This document shows positions 25,813-36,125 of a DNA stretch of 64,000 nt, piece by piece; the stretch's first letter is position 1, and each line of letters begins with the position of its first letter. The notes below the pieces were generated by a model, which saw only the letters and a program-made list of their open reading frames with translations, made no database searches and was not told the DNA's origin. A program made the position numbers and the translations under genes. Location of the stretch: contig QEOQ01000206.1 in NCBI GenBank assembly GCA_010279815.1, forward strand, positions 1,277,628 through 1,341,627, written 5' to 3'. The DNA is from Brachionus plicatilis. Its lineage: Eukaryota > Rotifera > Eurotatoria > Ploima > Brachionidae.

Positions 25813-26570
25813 TCTTTTTTTGTTAATCGGTATCTATTGTCCCTTGTTCAACACGTCTAAAAAATTTATCTAAAAAACAAAAATTGTTCCTGTAAACGTC
25901 ACCGTTCTAAATATGTGTAGAAGAAAAATTTTCGAAATCCTAAACTAAGTTTTGTGTTTGTTGAAATTCATTTGATTTTATATTTTAAATTTGGCAAACT
26001 AAACAGAGTGGATAAACTAAAGAGATGTTGATGTTGTCGATGATGATGATGATGATGTGTTGGCATAAATAAGTCTAAGCCACACACACACACATATGTA
26101 GACGAAAAATTCAAATGAATGCATCGTGCAAATATTTAAAAATTTTTTTTTATTAAGAAAACAACTAGAATTGGATTTAGAAAATAAAACAAAAAATTGA
26201 ATGCTGGCAGATTGGTTTATACACGTAGAGGGAAAAAAAAATTCTTGATCAACTTTGGGGAGGGCTTTGCCATCATCATCATTATACCTATTTTTGCTGC
26301 ACGATTTTATGTGTAACACTTAAAATAGAATGAATTCAAGATAACTTTTTTTCGAGTTCAAGTATGCATCAAATTAATAAAAATTTCAGCTCAAACTAGT
26401 CTTTGTTAATAATATTTTGCTTTAATTTTATCTTTATAAATGAAAATTGATTAACTTTATTAATTTATATTGCCACGAATCGTCAACTATTTTAGTTCAT
26501 ATTTGCTTCGCAAATAAAAAATAATGAAAACAAATTATTGAAAATATTTTGCCATAAATTATAAATGTAG
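25813..26570. promoter_or_regulatory. Sec61 alpha 5' flank with microsatellites
   Basis: Probable promoter and 5' UTR of Sec61 alpha on the minus strand. It includes a (GAT)n tract near 26035-26056 and a (CA)n tract near 26082-26093. The segment 26021-26146 recurs at 31999-32120. Transcription start and introns in the 5' UTR cannot be placed from sequence alone. Confidence 0.4.
26021..26146. repeat. Direct repeat shared with 31999-32120
   Basis: About 120 bp including (GAT)n, GTGTTGGCATAAATAAGTCT, (CA)n and AATGAATGCATCGTGCAAAT. It recurs almost unchanged 6 kb away in the same orientation. Short open frames reading CTMHSFEFFVYICVCV in both copies are by-products of this repeat. Confidence 0.85.
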
Positions 26571-26572
26571 TA

Positions 26573-27300
26573 CAGTCAGGCCTCAATATAACTAGGGTTG
26601 GTCGACCGGTTAAGAGTAACCGGTTTTGAACCGGTTATAAAAACCAGTTAAAATGCATAACTGGTTAAGAAAACGGGTTATTAAGTAAAACCGGTTAACA
26701 AAATTTTTGTTTAAAATCGAGTTGATTTTTTTATATTTTTAAGATTAAAATTTTTTTTTTCAAGTTTAAATATTTTTTGTGAATAATTTTACTAAGAAAA
26801 AATTTATTTTTTTTACTTAAAAAAAGTTTGTTGTTTAATCTTTAAAATCAATTCGATTTTAAACAAAAATTTTCTTAACCGGTTTTAATTAATAATCGGT
26901 TTTCTTAACCAGTTTTGCATTTTAACTGGTTTTTATAAGCGGTTTTAAATTCTAATTAGTTTTTAAAAACCGGTTGGATGTCTTGTCCGGTTATAAAATT
27001 TGGTTGTAAGGGGCATAAAAATTTCCATCCATCTTGCTCGTTATAGCGTATTCGCAGAAAAAGTAATTTAATTTTTTTACACTTTGTTCTGTTTTTTTTT
27101 TACTGAACTTCACAAAACCAAAATAAAACAAACCTCTATCAATGATTGAGTAAAATAATAATTTTTTTATTTTTTTTATATAAAAAATTAAAATGAAAAA
27201 TTAAAACAATATTTTTCCTCTATCTCCTTGTTCGGAATTTGTTTGTAAGGGGCATAAAAATTTCCATCCATCTTGCCCAATATACCGTATTCCTTCGTTC
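26573..27300. mobile_element. Pogo/Tigger-like remnant with an ACCGGTT foldback inside
   Basis: CAGTCAGGCCTCAATATAAC at 26576 resembles pogo/Tigger terminal repeats. From about 26600 to 26990 there is a long imperfect inverted repeat rich in the palindrome ACCGGTT/AACCGGT, with a T-rich loop. GTAAGGGGCATAAAAATTTC then occurs twice, near 27004 and 27243, suggesting duplicated element sequence. I infer a foldback inserted in an older pogo-like element; no target duplication was identified. Confidence 0.55.
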
Positions 27301-27549
27301 GATATTGCAGTCTCAGGACACTAAACACAACTATGGCGCAGGTAATAAAAACAATCTCGTCCATGTTAAAACATTCTTAACTTACACCGCATGCGTCAAA
27401 ATTGTATTTCGGGTCTTGGATCACGTTTAGAGTAAAGTCTTTTAATTTAATTCAGCATTAACAATAGAGTTTCTGTCATAAAAAAAAAAAAAAATTTGAA
27501 AAATGCATTTGGTGCAGGATTAGAAATTAAACCAAAAAAAAAATAGAAA

Positions 27550-27668
27550 TGAAAATTAGATTCAATGTTTCGTCAAAATTTTGATCAAAAAAGCTCTTCT
27601 CAGTTATTTTAAATATATCTGATAAAATTAATTAATATATACATGATCTTAAATAAATTTTATTTAAA
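27550..27668. repeat. Direct repeat shared with 29173-29295
   Basis: About 120 bp (GAAAATTAGATTCAATGT to AAATAAATTTTATTTAA) recurs with minor differences at 29173-29295 on the same strand. The first copy ends exactly where the SWIM-bearing TIR element begins; the second continues into unrelated DNA. Confidence 0.85.
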
Positions 27669-28425
27669 TCTGTTAAAGTCAAGCCAAAAATATCTAAACT
27701 TGGAAAATCAAGCTTAAATTATTTTTTTCTGTTAAAGTCAAGCCAAAAAAAGTGGAAAGCAAGCAAATGAGATTAAAGTCAAGCTTTTTAAATTTTTTTT
27801 CATTCAAAAGAATTTTTCTTTAAAATAAGTAAGCTATTCCAAAGCGGTTTTGAAAAGCAAAAAGTTTGAGAAGGTGAGCAATACAAATGGACTAGCAGTT
27901 TTTAAGTATCGCCACAAAAACAATAACATTGATTATATTGAGATCAGTGATCCAGAATGCAATTTTATAGAATGCAATACCTGCAGTTGTGTCAAGTATT
28001 TAGACATTGGGACTTGTCCTCATTTAATAGCAGCTTTAATTTGTTTAAAAAAAAAGTATCCAGATTTAAAACTAAAAGATGACGAATTTGTAAATAAATC
28101 AAATAAAAAAGTAGGGAGATATAGTTTGGCAAAATTTTGTTTAACAAAAGATAATTAGGTCGTTTTATAAAAATAGTTTTTGTTGTTAATTAAATGTCTT
28201 TTAAATAATTAAAAACAATTTTATCTGTTAAAATATTAATATGTACCAAAATAAATTTTTTTAAAAAAAGCTTGACTTTAATCTCATTTGCTTGCTTTCC
28301 ACTTTTTTTGGCTTGACTTTAACAGAAAAAAATAATTTAAGCTTGATTTTCCAAGTTTAGATATTTTTGGCTTGACTTTAACAGATTTAAGCTTGACTTT
28401 ACCAGATTTTAGCTTGACATTTCCC
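27666..28425. mobile_element. TIR element (MULE-like) carrying a SWIM zinc-finger ORF
   Basis: Inverted repeats of about 123 bp at 27666-27788 and 28264-28389, built from AAAGTCAAGC motifs. The right arm extends outward to GACATTTCCC at 28425; the left end seems shortened between two copies of AAATCTG. The interior holds a SWIM-domain ORF. Long TIRs plus a SWIM finger, which in MULE transposases follows the catalytic domain, point to a deletion derivative of a Mutator-like element. Confidence 0.75.
27850..28158 (+). CDS. SWIM-type zinc finger ORF (transposase remnant?)
   Basis: About 102 codons. The frame has no ATG at its start and is open for a few codons upstream, so it may be an exon or a truncated piece. 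It contains CSCVKYLDIGTCPHLIAAL, which fits the SWIM pattern C-x-C-x8-C-x-H. SWIM fingers occur at the C terminus of MULE transposases and in MEKK1/Zn-finger proteins. No DDE catalytic domain is present. It lies inside the inverted repeats, so I read it as the C-terminal remnant of a MULE transposase; domestication cannot be excluded. Confidence 0.6.
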   Translation: MKSKKFEKVSNTNGLAVFKYRHKNNNIDYIEISDPECNFIECNTCSCVKYLDIGTCPHLIAALICLKKKYPDLKLKDDEFVNKSNKKVGRYSLAKFCLTKDN

Positions 28426-28429
28426 TTTA

Positions 28430-29368
28430 CTTGTCGAAACAAATATTTGTTTAAATTGATTTTATCAAAATATGTTTGTCAAAATAAGCGGATGCCACTA
28501 GTTTAAGACCTAAATAAATAAAGTTATTTGAATTTTAATATTCTGTGTATGTTCTTTGTTCCAGCATTCACAATTCCAAAAATAATCTTTATAAAAAGGT
28601 GATTTTTATTATCCCGACTAAGATAAATGATTGCAGATGCTAGTTTTGGGAGCTTGGTTTTTTTAAGCTTACTAGTTAAAACAGTGAGTATAGCTTAAGT
28701 CCACTTAAATCACAAGCTTTCAATCTGTTTCATATTTAAAAAAGATATCCGTCTAAAGGAAAACTTTTGAAATTATCTAGAAAACAAATTTCACAGTTTG
28801 GTACATAAAAACTCAATACCGCGTCAAAACTCAGACAATATGATTTAAGCAAACTTATTTTGCTAGCTAAATTTTATGGTTTAATAAACGGACGGCTTAA
28901 AAAAATTAAGATAAATAAAAACTTTAATTGAATAATTATTTTTAACAAAATTTTATTTATTTATGAATTAATGTATGAACTAATTTTCTCAGATAAGCCA
29001 GAGAAATTAGCCGTCTGGTAAGTTCTGACCGTAAAATCTGACAGCCAAAAATTCTGCCACAACAATTTTTTAACCGACCAGAAGAGAAATGGTTATAAAT
29101 TTGTAGCCGATATTCTTGCCGAATATTAGGTTCCAGGCATTCTCAAGTAAAAAAATTTGATAGAATGAATTTGATGAAAATTAGATTCAATGTATCGTCA
29201 AAATTTTGATCAAAAGAGCTCTTCTCAGTTATTTTAAATATAACTGACAAAATTAATTAATATTTCCATCATCTTAAATAAATTTTATTTAAGAAAAAAA
29301 TATCGATAAAAATATTGAAACTATTGAAAGTTCAGGTGTGATAGGTAGCGAAAAAATGCTAAAAAACT
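28430..29368. other. Intergenic DNA with the second copy of a direct repeat
   Basis: Contains 29173-29295, the partner of 27550-27668. I see nothing else definable. Confidence 0.5.
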
Positions 29369-29369
29369 A

Positions 29370-31650
29370 GGTATTTTAATTCTTTGCTGTTTTTACTGCT
29401 TAAGTAAATAAAATAAAAATAAAGTTTTAATTTAATTGAATTAGTGATTCTTTACCTTTTTTCGATTGAAAATTCTGTTTGATTAAATATTAAATCTCGG
29501 AAGTAATTTTTAACTTTTCTCCATGAAGATTTTAACTCAAAAGTTTACAGTTTTGCTAATCCGAACTGGGCGAAGTGGAGTTCATTATAAAAAAATATTA
29601 AAAAAAAGCTTGGACACTTATGTGAAAAATTTTATTACATTTAAAAATTTAAATAGATTAATCAAAAATGTTTTGAATATTAAATTATGGCATGTCATTA
29701 AGAACTTTAAAGCGCTCTATCCTTTTTCTTAAAATTTCTACAGTAGTATTAATTATTAATTCTAAGGAGGAAAAATACTTTTCGTACAAAAACAATGACA
29801 GCTTTCTCATTTCAATTATTTTTTCATAAGGTATTTCTCGTAGAATTGAAGTAACCTGCATCAGTTGATTTTCTTTTACCCTTACTATTGCTCTATTCCA
29901 GTCAATTATCTCGGAAAATGGAAGAATCCATCCATCACTTAAAAGTACAACAACACAACCAACTTTAAGAGATTCCAGAAATCTATAGGTGCCAAGTCTT
30001 CTCCCTCTGGGTATCAGGCAAAAAGTCGAACTATTCAATAGTTCATTGTAATCATATTTAGCATAGTTCAGATTATCTGCATCGCAACGTCTGTCCTTAA
30101 ATCTAGTCCAACTGAAACCATGTTTACATGTTGTTAATAAAATTACATCTCGTTGATTTTTTAAATGATAAAGCTTGTTTCGAACATTTGATCCAGTTCC
30201 ATGCAAGTATCTTTTACCTTTAAATGTAAGAAAGTATTTTTTTGATCCATGGATCAAACTGGATTTATTTAAGTGTTTAACTTTTGAATTATTAAAGGCT
30301 ATGTTGTCATAAAACAGCGGAAATGATATGTCAAAATTTTTTCGGTAATATTTTGCTGAAACAGATGTCTTGATCCTAATTGCATTATCTGTATCAAATG
30401 GAATTTTTTCTCTATAATTTGGATAAGTTCCTGAATACATGTTGAAAATTATATGATTTTTACCATGATTCCAATATTTTAACTTTGGTATAAGTGATGC
30501 TGCATCTTTAACAAAATCCTTGCTACGTCGGTCCTGGTCCAAAGTATCAATGGCTGAAATAAATAGGCACGCTTTGTTCGGATTACGAGTATAATACTTT
30601 GATTTTTTTAAAATTGATAAAATATTGATATAAATTGAGGATTTGTTAATAATAGGATATTTGTAAATATAGATTTTAAACTCTTTACATTTTTTGATGT
30701 CAAAGCATTTTTTGAGCGAGCACTGATCATCATTAGCCACGTAAATTTTCAACTCGGATTTTGATATTTTGGTCTGATCAATGTTTTGATTGGAGTTGAA
30801 AATAATTCCCAAAAAAACAATCATGCAACAAACAGATCCCAAAAATAAATATTTATTAGAAAAAAGTTTCCGGATTCTCATTCAGATTTATTTAAAAATT
30901 CGATCTATTAAATTAGATTTTTATTATCTTTTATATTTAATTAAAATAATTAATTTCAAAATGTTAAAAAATTTTAAGCTATTTTTAATTTTTCTTAGAG
31001 AAAATCATTTTTTTAATCGATTATTAAGACCGATAAAATTAATGAAAATCAAATTATGTTAACACCAAAACCTTTTTGATTTAAAATAAAATTTAACTAA
31101 ATGAACGAATTGTAAATATAATTGCTCTTTAGAAAAAAATCTTTCCTTGAAAATTCTTGTGAAAGATTATTTTGAGAGCATTTATTTATTTTTAAAATAA
31201 ATTTTTTCGCTTGAGGTTACTATATTTCCTTTTCATAGATTTTTCTTGACTCAAATTTTGAATATCCTTCATTTAAAAACAATTAAATTTCAATGACTAA
31301 AAAAAGTCAACCCCATTAATTTGCCAATTGATGTTTTTCGTCTGAAAAAATGGCGAACAGATAAAAGAATAACTTAAAAATTACGATATTACGGGAGAAA
31401 ATATTTATTCTTCTACTTAGAAAAAATATATTTATAAAATTTTTGAAATTTATTATTGCCAAAATTAAAAACTTTGATAGAAACCTACTCGAATTTCAGA
31501 AAAATCTTTTCATTTAACTAAAAGTAAATGGATGTATAATGAATAAGTGATATTAAGAAAATTCAGAGAGAGAAACTTGACAAAAGCATCATTCAGATAA
31601 TAAATAATTTTGAAAAATTTTGTATCAATTTTAAATTTAACACCACAAAT
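29370..31650. repeat. Left arm of a large inverted duplication (EXT1-like gene copy 1)
   Basis: About 2.3 kb that matches 45700-48028 in reverse orientation, including both flanks of the EXT1-like gene. The 14 kb between arms holds the transposon cluster and MRPL2. Boundaries are approximate: outside TATTTTAATTC near 29375 and ATTTAACACCA near 31640 the two loci diverge. Confidence 0.9.
29685..30881 (-). CDS. Exostosin-1-like glycosyltransferase, GT47 domain only (copy 1)
   Basis: Type II Golgi/ER membrane enzyme of the exostosin family (heparan-sulfate polymerisation in EXT1/EXT2). Single exon, 398 aa. Residues about 10-30 form a membrane anchor. The rest matches the EXT1 N-terminal half: CLFISAIDTLDQD, WNHGKNHIIFNMYSGTYPNY, FKGKRYLHGTGSNVRNKLYH, LLTTCKHG, FCLIPRGRRLGTYRFLESL and SDGWILPFSEIIDWN. 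The second EXT1 domain (GT64) is absent, so length is about half of EXT1 and similar to nematode rib-1-type proteins. It is intronless, unlike neighbouring genes. It differs from copy 2 at about 26 of 398 residues, many in the anchor. Here a family-like DPLS is replaced by DRRS. It may need an EXT2-type partner. Confidence 0.92.
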   Translation of the reverse strand: MRIRKLFSNKYLFLGSVCCMIVFLGIIFNSNQNIDQTKISKSELKIYVANDDQCSLKKCFDIKKCKEFKIYIYKYPIINKSSIYINILSILKKSKYYTRNPNKACLFISAIDTLDQDRRSKDFVKDAASLIPKLKYWNHGKNHIIFNMYSGTYPNYREKIPFDTDNAIRIKTSVSAKYYRKNFDISFPLFYDNIAFNNSKVKHLNKSSLIHGSKKYFLTFKGKRYLHGTGSNVRNKLYHLKNQRDVILLTTCKHGFSWTRFKDRRCDADNLNYAKYDYNELLNSSTFCLIPRGRRLGTYRFLESLKVGCVVVLLSDGWILPFSEIIDWNRAIVRVKENQLMQVTSILREIPYEKIIEMRKLSLFLYEKYFSSLELIINTTVEILRKRIERFKVLNDMP

Positions 31651-32640
31651 GATAAATTTATTATCTTTTATATTTATTTAAAATACAAAAACTATTTTTT
31701 TCCATTCTAATTAAATTTGGAATTCAAAAATCTACTAAACTTGTGACTTTTAAACAATTTTGGTAAAAAGTCAGATTGCTTTAAGCTTATGTAATAATTG
31801 TAATTTTAGTATTTTTAGAAATTTTTGAAATTTTTGTAATTTTTATAATTTTTGCATATTCCATTATGGATATTAAACTATTTTGGATCATTAAGTATTG
31901 AAATATACTAAATGTTAAATTTCAAAATTTTAAAGAATTAGAAGATATTTTTCTTGATATTTTGATATTTTATTTTCTAAAGAGTAGCAGTAGGATAAAG
32001 AGAAGTTGATGTTGTCGACGATGATGATGATGATGATGTGTTGGCATAAATAAGTCTAAGCCACACACACACATATGTAGACGAAGAATTCAAATGAATG
32101 CATCGTGCAAATAATTAGTAATTTGTAATGAATGAATGAGCCTTCTAGTATGGACGCGAATTTTAGAAGTGACCACAAAGGTTTGTTTTCCTCTCTTATT
32201 TTTCTCAGACTTTCAGACATGATATCAAATTTTACGTCTTTAAAATTCGTTATATAGTTCCTTAGATTCATCTCTGTATTTTCATTTAAAAACTGAACAA
32301 CTTGTACAAGATAAATTGGAATTATTTTTCGGTTGTCTGATGTTTCCAAGATTACTATTGTTAGATTTGAACAAATTTTTTCTGTTTTATCTTTTCTTTT
32401 AAGATTCTTCATCAAGTATTCATATGTTTCTTCATTATCAAAATTACTCATGTCTATTTTTTCAGTATTTTTAAAGAATGCTTCATTATCTTGAATTTGT
32501 AAGGTTATTAAGTAGTTAACGTTTTGGTTTGTTTTTTCAATTAAACTTTTAATAATAATAATAATAATAATAATAAACTACAACAGGTTAACTGTAGAGC
32601 AAGCTATTGCTTGCTATGGTAGCAATTTTGCATGTAATAT
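31651..32640. other. Intergenic DNA with hypothetical ORF and repeats
   Basis: Between the inverted arm and the mariner remnant. It contains the repeat 31999-32120 (copy of 26021-26146), a hypothetical minus-strand frame, and an (AAT)n microsatellite at about 32549-32577. Confidence 0.6.
32130..32451 (-). CDS. Hypothetical protein fragment
   Basis: The minus-strand frame from the ATG at 32451 reads MSNFDNEETYEYLMKNLKRK onward with protein-like composition (for example NLTIVILETSDNRKIIPIYL). The frame stays open upstream of this ATG to the (AAT)n microsatellite near 32560, so the true 5' end may be an exon or lie beyond. Downstream it runs into the repeated segment 31999-32120, so the apparent C terminus is probably not original. 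No family recognised. It may be a gene fragment or pseudogene. Confidence 0.35.
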
Positions 32641-33130
32641 TAGGTTGTTTAATAAGTTTTTTCATTTTTTTCTAGACTTTATTTATTTATAAAAACTAAA
32701 ATAAAATATAATTAGTCACTAAAATAATTTCCTTCGCTAGAAATACACATCTCCCATCTTTCTGGCAGCATTTTGATCCCTTGCTCGTAGAAGCTGGCTG
32801 GTTTGAGGTGAAATATTGACTGATGTCTTTTTTGATTTCCTCCAAGTCTGAGTAACTTTTTTCACTGAGGAAGTGCTGCATGGATCGGAACAAATGATAA
32901 TCTGAAGGAGCTAAGTCTGGTGAATAAGCTGGGTGAGATAAGACTTCCCAGCCTAGATTATCTTTCGTGTTCCTAGTCGTTTTTGCAAAATGTGGCCAAG
33001 CGTTGTCATTTAAAAGAAATACTTTTCGCTCTCTTTTAGCTCTGTGTGGCTGTTTTAGCAATTGCGAACATTCAGAGTGTTCTCTTCATAAACCAAACAA
33101 ATCGATTTGGTAGCCTCTGTCGCATTTTTT
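32641..33130 (-). mobile_element. Truncated mariner-family transposon
   Basis: A mariner-like end TTAGGTTGTTTAATAAGTTTT at 32641 follows TA. The minus-strand frame at 32696-33061 encodes the C-terminal part of a mariner transposase: NDNAWPHFAKTT, then WEVLSHPAYSPDLAPSDYHLF, the hallmark region containing the third catalytic Asp. A frameshift near 32800 moves FYEQGIKMLPERWEMCI into another frame. The 5' half and second inverted repeat are missing, and the upstream side abuts the LINE remnant. It is inactive. Confidence 0.9.
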
Positions 33131-33785
33131 CATTAGTTAAATTTGAATAACACACAATGGCGGATATGCATTTTTTTGTCATACATTTTTATTTAGTTAA
33201 TTACAAATGCAATGTATAGTTTTCGAAATGTCTGTAGTGTCCAACATTTGAAAGTTTTTTCCAGCATAGCGAGAACAGTATTTGCTTTGTTGTCAGCATG
33301 AAAAACCTGAGTGTTCCATTTGAGATTGCTAGTAATGATGATGATGATGCCTAGGTCCCGTTCTCTTTCAGTTTGATTAAGTGGTTTCCCTTTCTTTTTT
33401 CAACTTATTGAAAATTGCTTGTTATTGAACGCCATGAATTTGCATTTATCATCATTGAACTCCATTTACCATGTATTTGACCACTCAGTCAATTGATTTA
33501 TGTCATTTTGTAAATTGATTAAGTCCATTTGTTTCCGAATAATAGATACAAGTTTTGTGTCATCAGCTAATAATTTGCACAATCCGGTAATAGCTTCTGG
33601 CAGATCATTAATGAAGATGATGAAGAGCAAAGGGCCGAGAACAGTTCCTTGAGGCACTACACTTAAAACCTCTACCCATTCTGAGGTTCAGCCTCCCATT
33701 ACCACTCTTTGACGTATGCCAATCAAAAAGTTTTTAATCCATTTTATTAGTCTATAATCAAAACCATAATGTTCCATACTTCAAA
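33130..33785 (-). mobile_element. LINE B, 3' part (reverse transcriptase end)
   Basis: Minus-strand remnants of a CR1/Jockey-superfamily reverse transcriptase. A clear segment reads VPQGTVLGPLLFIIFINDLP and LLADDTKL, the latter replacing the YADD active site. Upstream pieces (GFDYRLIKWIKNFL) and downstream pieces (DLGIIITSNLKWN) follow with stops and frameshifts. It continues the element whose 5' part lies at 36126-38690; LINE A is inserted between the halves. Confidence 0.8.
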
Positions 33786-36125
33786 TAATGTTCTGGAGTA
33801 TCAATGCGATGAAGTCAAGTCCTCCTCTGGGGAACGTCAAACAGGGGCATGTAGTTTTTGAATGGGTTTATCAACTCTCAAATTATGATACAGAAAATCG
33901 TTATGTCAAATTGTTTCAATTTCAGAAAAGCTGATTTTAGTGTAATAAATAAAGAGCTTTCAAAAATTGACTGGGGCTTCATACTCAAAGAGCAGAATTG
34001 TAACAAAGCGTACGAATCATTTGTGAACAAAATTAATGAAATAAGTAATAAATTCGTTCCAAAAAGAAGCATTAAAGATGGACGAAGAATGAAGCCAAGG
34101 TGGTTAAACAATGAAGTTAAGAATGTAATCAATAACAAGAAAAAACTTTGGCTCCAACTAAAGAATACAAATTGGTCAGATAAAGATATTAAATTCAGGT
34201 ATAATGCAGCTAGAACAATATGTTCTAAAGTAATAAGAAAACATGTCAGGATATTTGAACTTGATTTGGCGCGTCAAGCGAAGAACAACCCAAAAATAGT
34301 TTTCCAATACATCAATAAAAAAGTTAAAGTCAAAGATGGTATTAAAGCGTTGAAAATTGATAAAGAATTGATCCTCGAACCGAATCAAATTGCTTCAAGT
34401 TTGAACAATTATTTCATATCTGTTTTTACAATCGAACAACATGAATCACCACTAATCGAATCAAGAACTATCTCGAATTTCAAAATCGATCCAAGTGTGG
34501 TATTTAGTCCAAATTCAGTTGAGAAACAGCTGTCTGTTTTGGATAAAGATAAGTCAACTGGGCCAGACCAAGTAAATCCGTTTTTCCTGGCGAATTGTAG
34601 TGCTCAGTTGTCGAAACCTCTGTCAATTATTTTTATTAAATCGTACCTTGAGGGTGAGCTTCCGATGACATGGAAAAACGCCAACGTTACACCACTGCAT
34701 AAAAAAGGGTCAAAGGTAGAACTGGGTAACTATAGACCAGTGTCGCTGACATAAGTCCCTGGTAAAATAATGGAGAAGATTTTAAGAAATGAACTGATCC
34801 AGTATCTCACAGAAAACAGCCTTATTAACCAAAAACAACACGGTTTTATGCCAAACAAATCATGCACAACAAACCTTATTGAATTTTTAGACAAACTAAC
34901 TTTTGAAGTAGAAAAAGGTAATTCAGTTGACGTAATTTACACAGATTTTTCGAAAGCGTTTGATAAAGTACCGCACAAGAAGCTTCTCGCAAAATTAATT
35001 GCATATGGAATCAATAACCAAATGCACTCATGGCTCAGGTAATTCTTAATCGGAAGAAAGCAACGTGTAGTCATGGGCGAAACTATGTCAGACTGGGAAG
35101 ATGTATCGAGTGGAGTACCACAAGGGTCAGTTCTTGGCCCTTTTTTATTTGTAATTTATATAAACGACTTGGTCGAAGTTTTAAAGGAATTTAATTTATC
35201 TTACGCAGATGATTTGAAAATAATCGGACCCTTAAGTCAAGACGTAACTTTACCACTCTCTCTTCAGAAGGATCTAAACAGCCTTACTAGTTGGGCAGAT
35301 ATATGGTCTACCGATCTAAATTTAGAGAAATTTATAGTAATGCACATTGGAAAAAAAAATCCCAACATTCAAAATCAAATGCTCAACCAAACAAATGGTT
35401 TAAGTCATACTCTAAAAGAAACGGCCGAAGAAAAAGATCTAGGTGTTTACATAACAAATGATCTGAAATGGAAAAAACAATGCTCAGCAGCATCTGCAAA
35501 AGCAAACAGAGCATTAGGTATGATCAAGCACACATTCAAAAACTTAAGTGTTACTTCTCTTAGGCTACTCTATACAGCACTATTCCGTCCACATCTTGAA
35601 TATGCTGTAAGCGTCTGGAGTCCTACAACTAAAGGTGATATACAGATAATCGAAAAGGTACAACGGAGAGCGACTAAACTTCTAAGTTGTCTAAAAAATA
35701 TTCCATATGAATCAAGGCTAATGATTTTAAATTTGACAACCCTTGAAGAGAGGCGAAAAAGAGGTGATTTAATCCAAATGTACAAACTAGTCAAAGGTAT
35801 GGAAAATATAAATTTAATAAATGGAATTAATTATGCAAAAACAACAACAGGACCAGCTGGTAATTTAAGAAGACATGAAAAAAGACTAGTGAGAGAACTG
35901 ACCAAGAAGGGTCCTCAACGTTTCAATTTCTTAACTAATAGGGTGGTGGATATATGGAATGGTTTGTCAACAAGAGCTGTAAATGCTGTTTCACTCAATA
36001 GTTTTAAGGCAATAATCGACCGAGAAGTTTTTGGTATGGATAAAAGCAAAGACTGCTAAGGCTCTTAATGGGCCAGGCGCCATATTGGCGTTGGTATAGC
36101 GATCATTTTCGCTGTACAGCAGTTC
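33786..36125 (+). mobile_element. LINE A, CR1/Jockey-type retrotransposon inserted into LINE B
   Basis: 5'-truncated LINE of about 2.3 kb on the plus strand. It starts inside ORF2 between endonuclease and reverse transcriptase and ends after the ORF2 stop with a short 3' tail (GGCCAGGCGCCATATTGGCG). It splits LINE B exactly within the latter's reverse transcriptase, between KFE and the HYGF segment. This gives the order of events: LINE B first, LINE A later. Confidence 0.9.
33858..36059 (+). pseudogene. LINE A reverse transcriptase (ORF2) with two in-frame stops
   Basis: One reading frame runs from about 33858 to 36059. Reverse transcriptase motifs are in order: DKSTGPDQVNPFFLANC, NYRPVSLT, HGFMPNKSCTTNL, YTDFSKAFDKVPHKKL, SGVPQGSVLGPFLF and the catalytic SYADDLKI. 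The C-terminal region follows (LGVYITNDLKWKKQ, HLEYAVSVWSP). Two TAA codons interrupt it at 34752-34754 (after VSLT) and 35040-35042 (after SWLR), both where related elements usually have serine. Upstream of 33940 a frameshift is likely. The endonuclease domain is missing. Recent but dead. Confidence 0.9.

Noticed and set aside
27239..27430. 63-codon frame MFVRGIKISIHLAQ
   Set aside because: It overlaps a duplicated transposon-like segment (GTAAGGGGCATAAAA) and shows no recognisable family.
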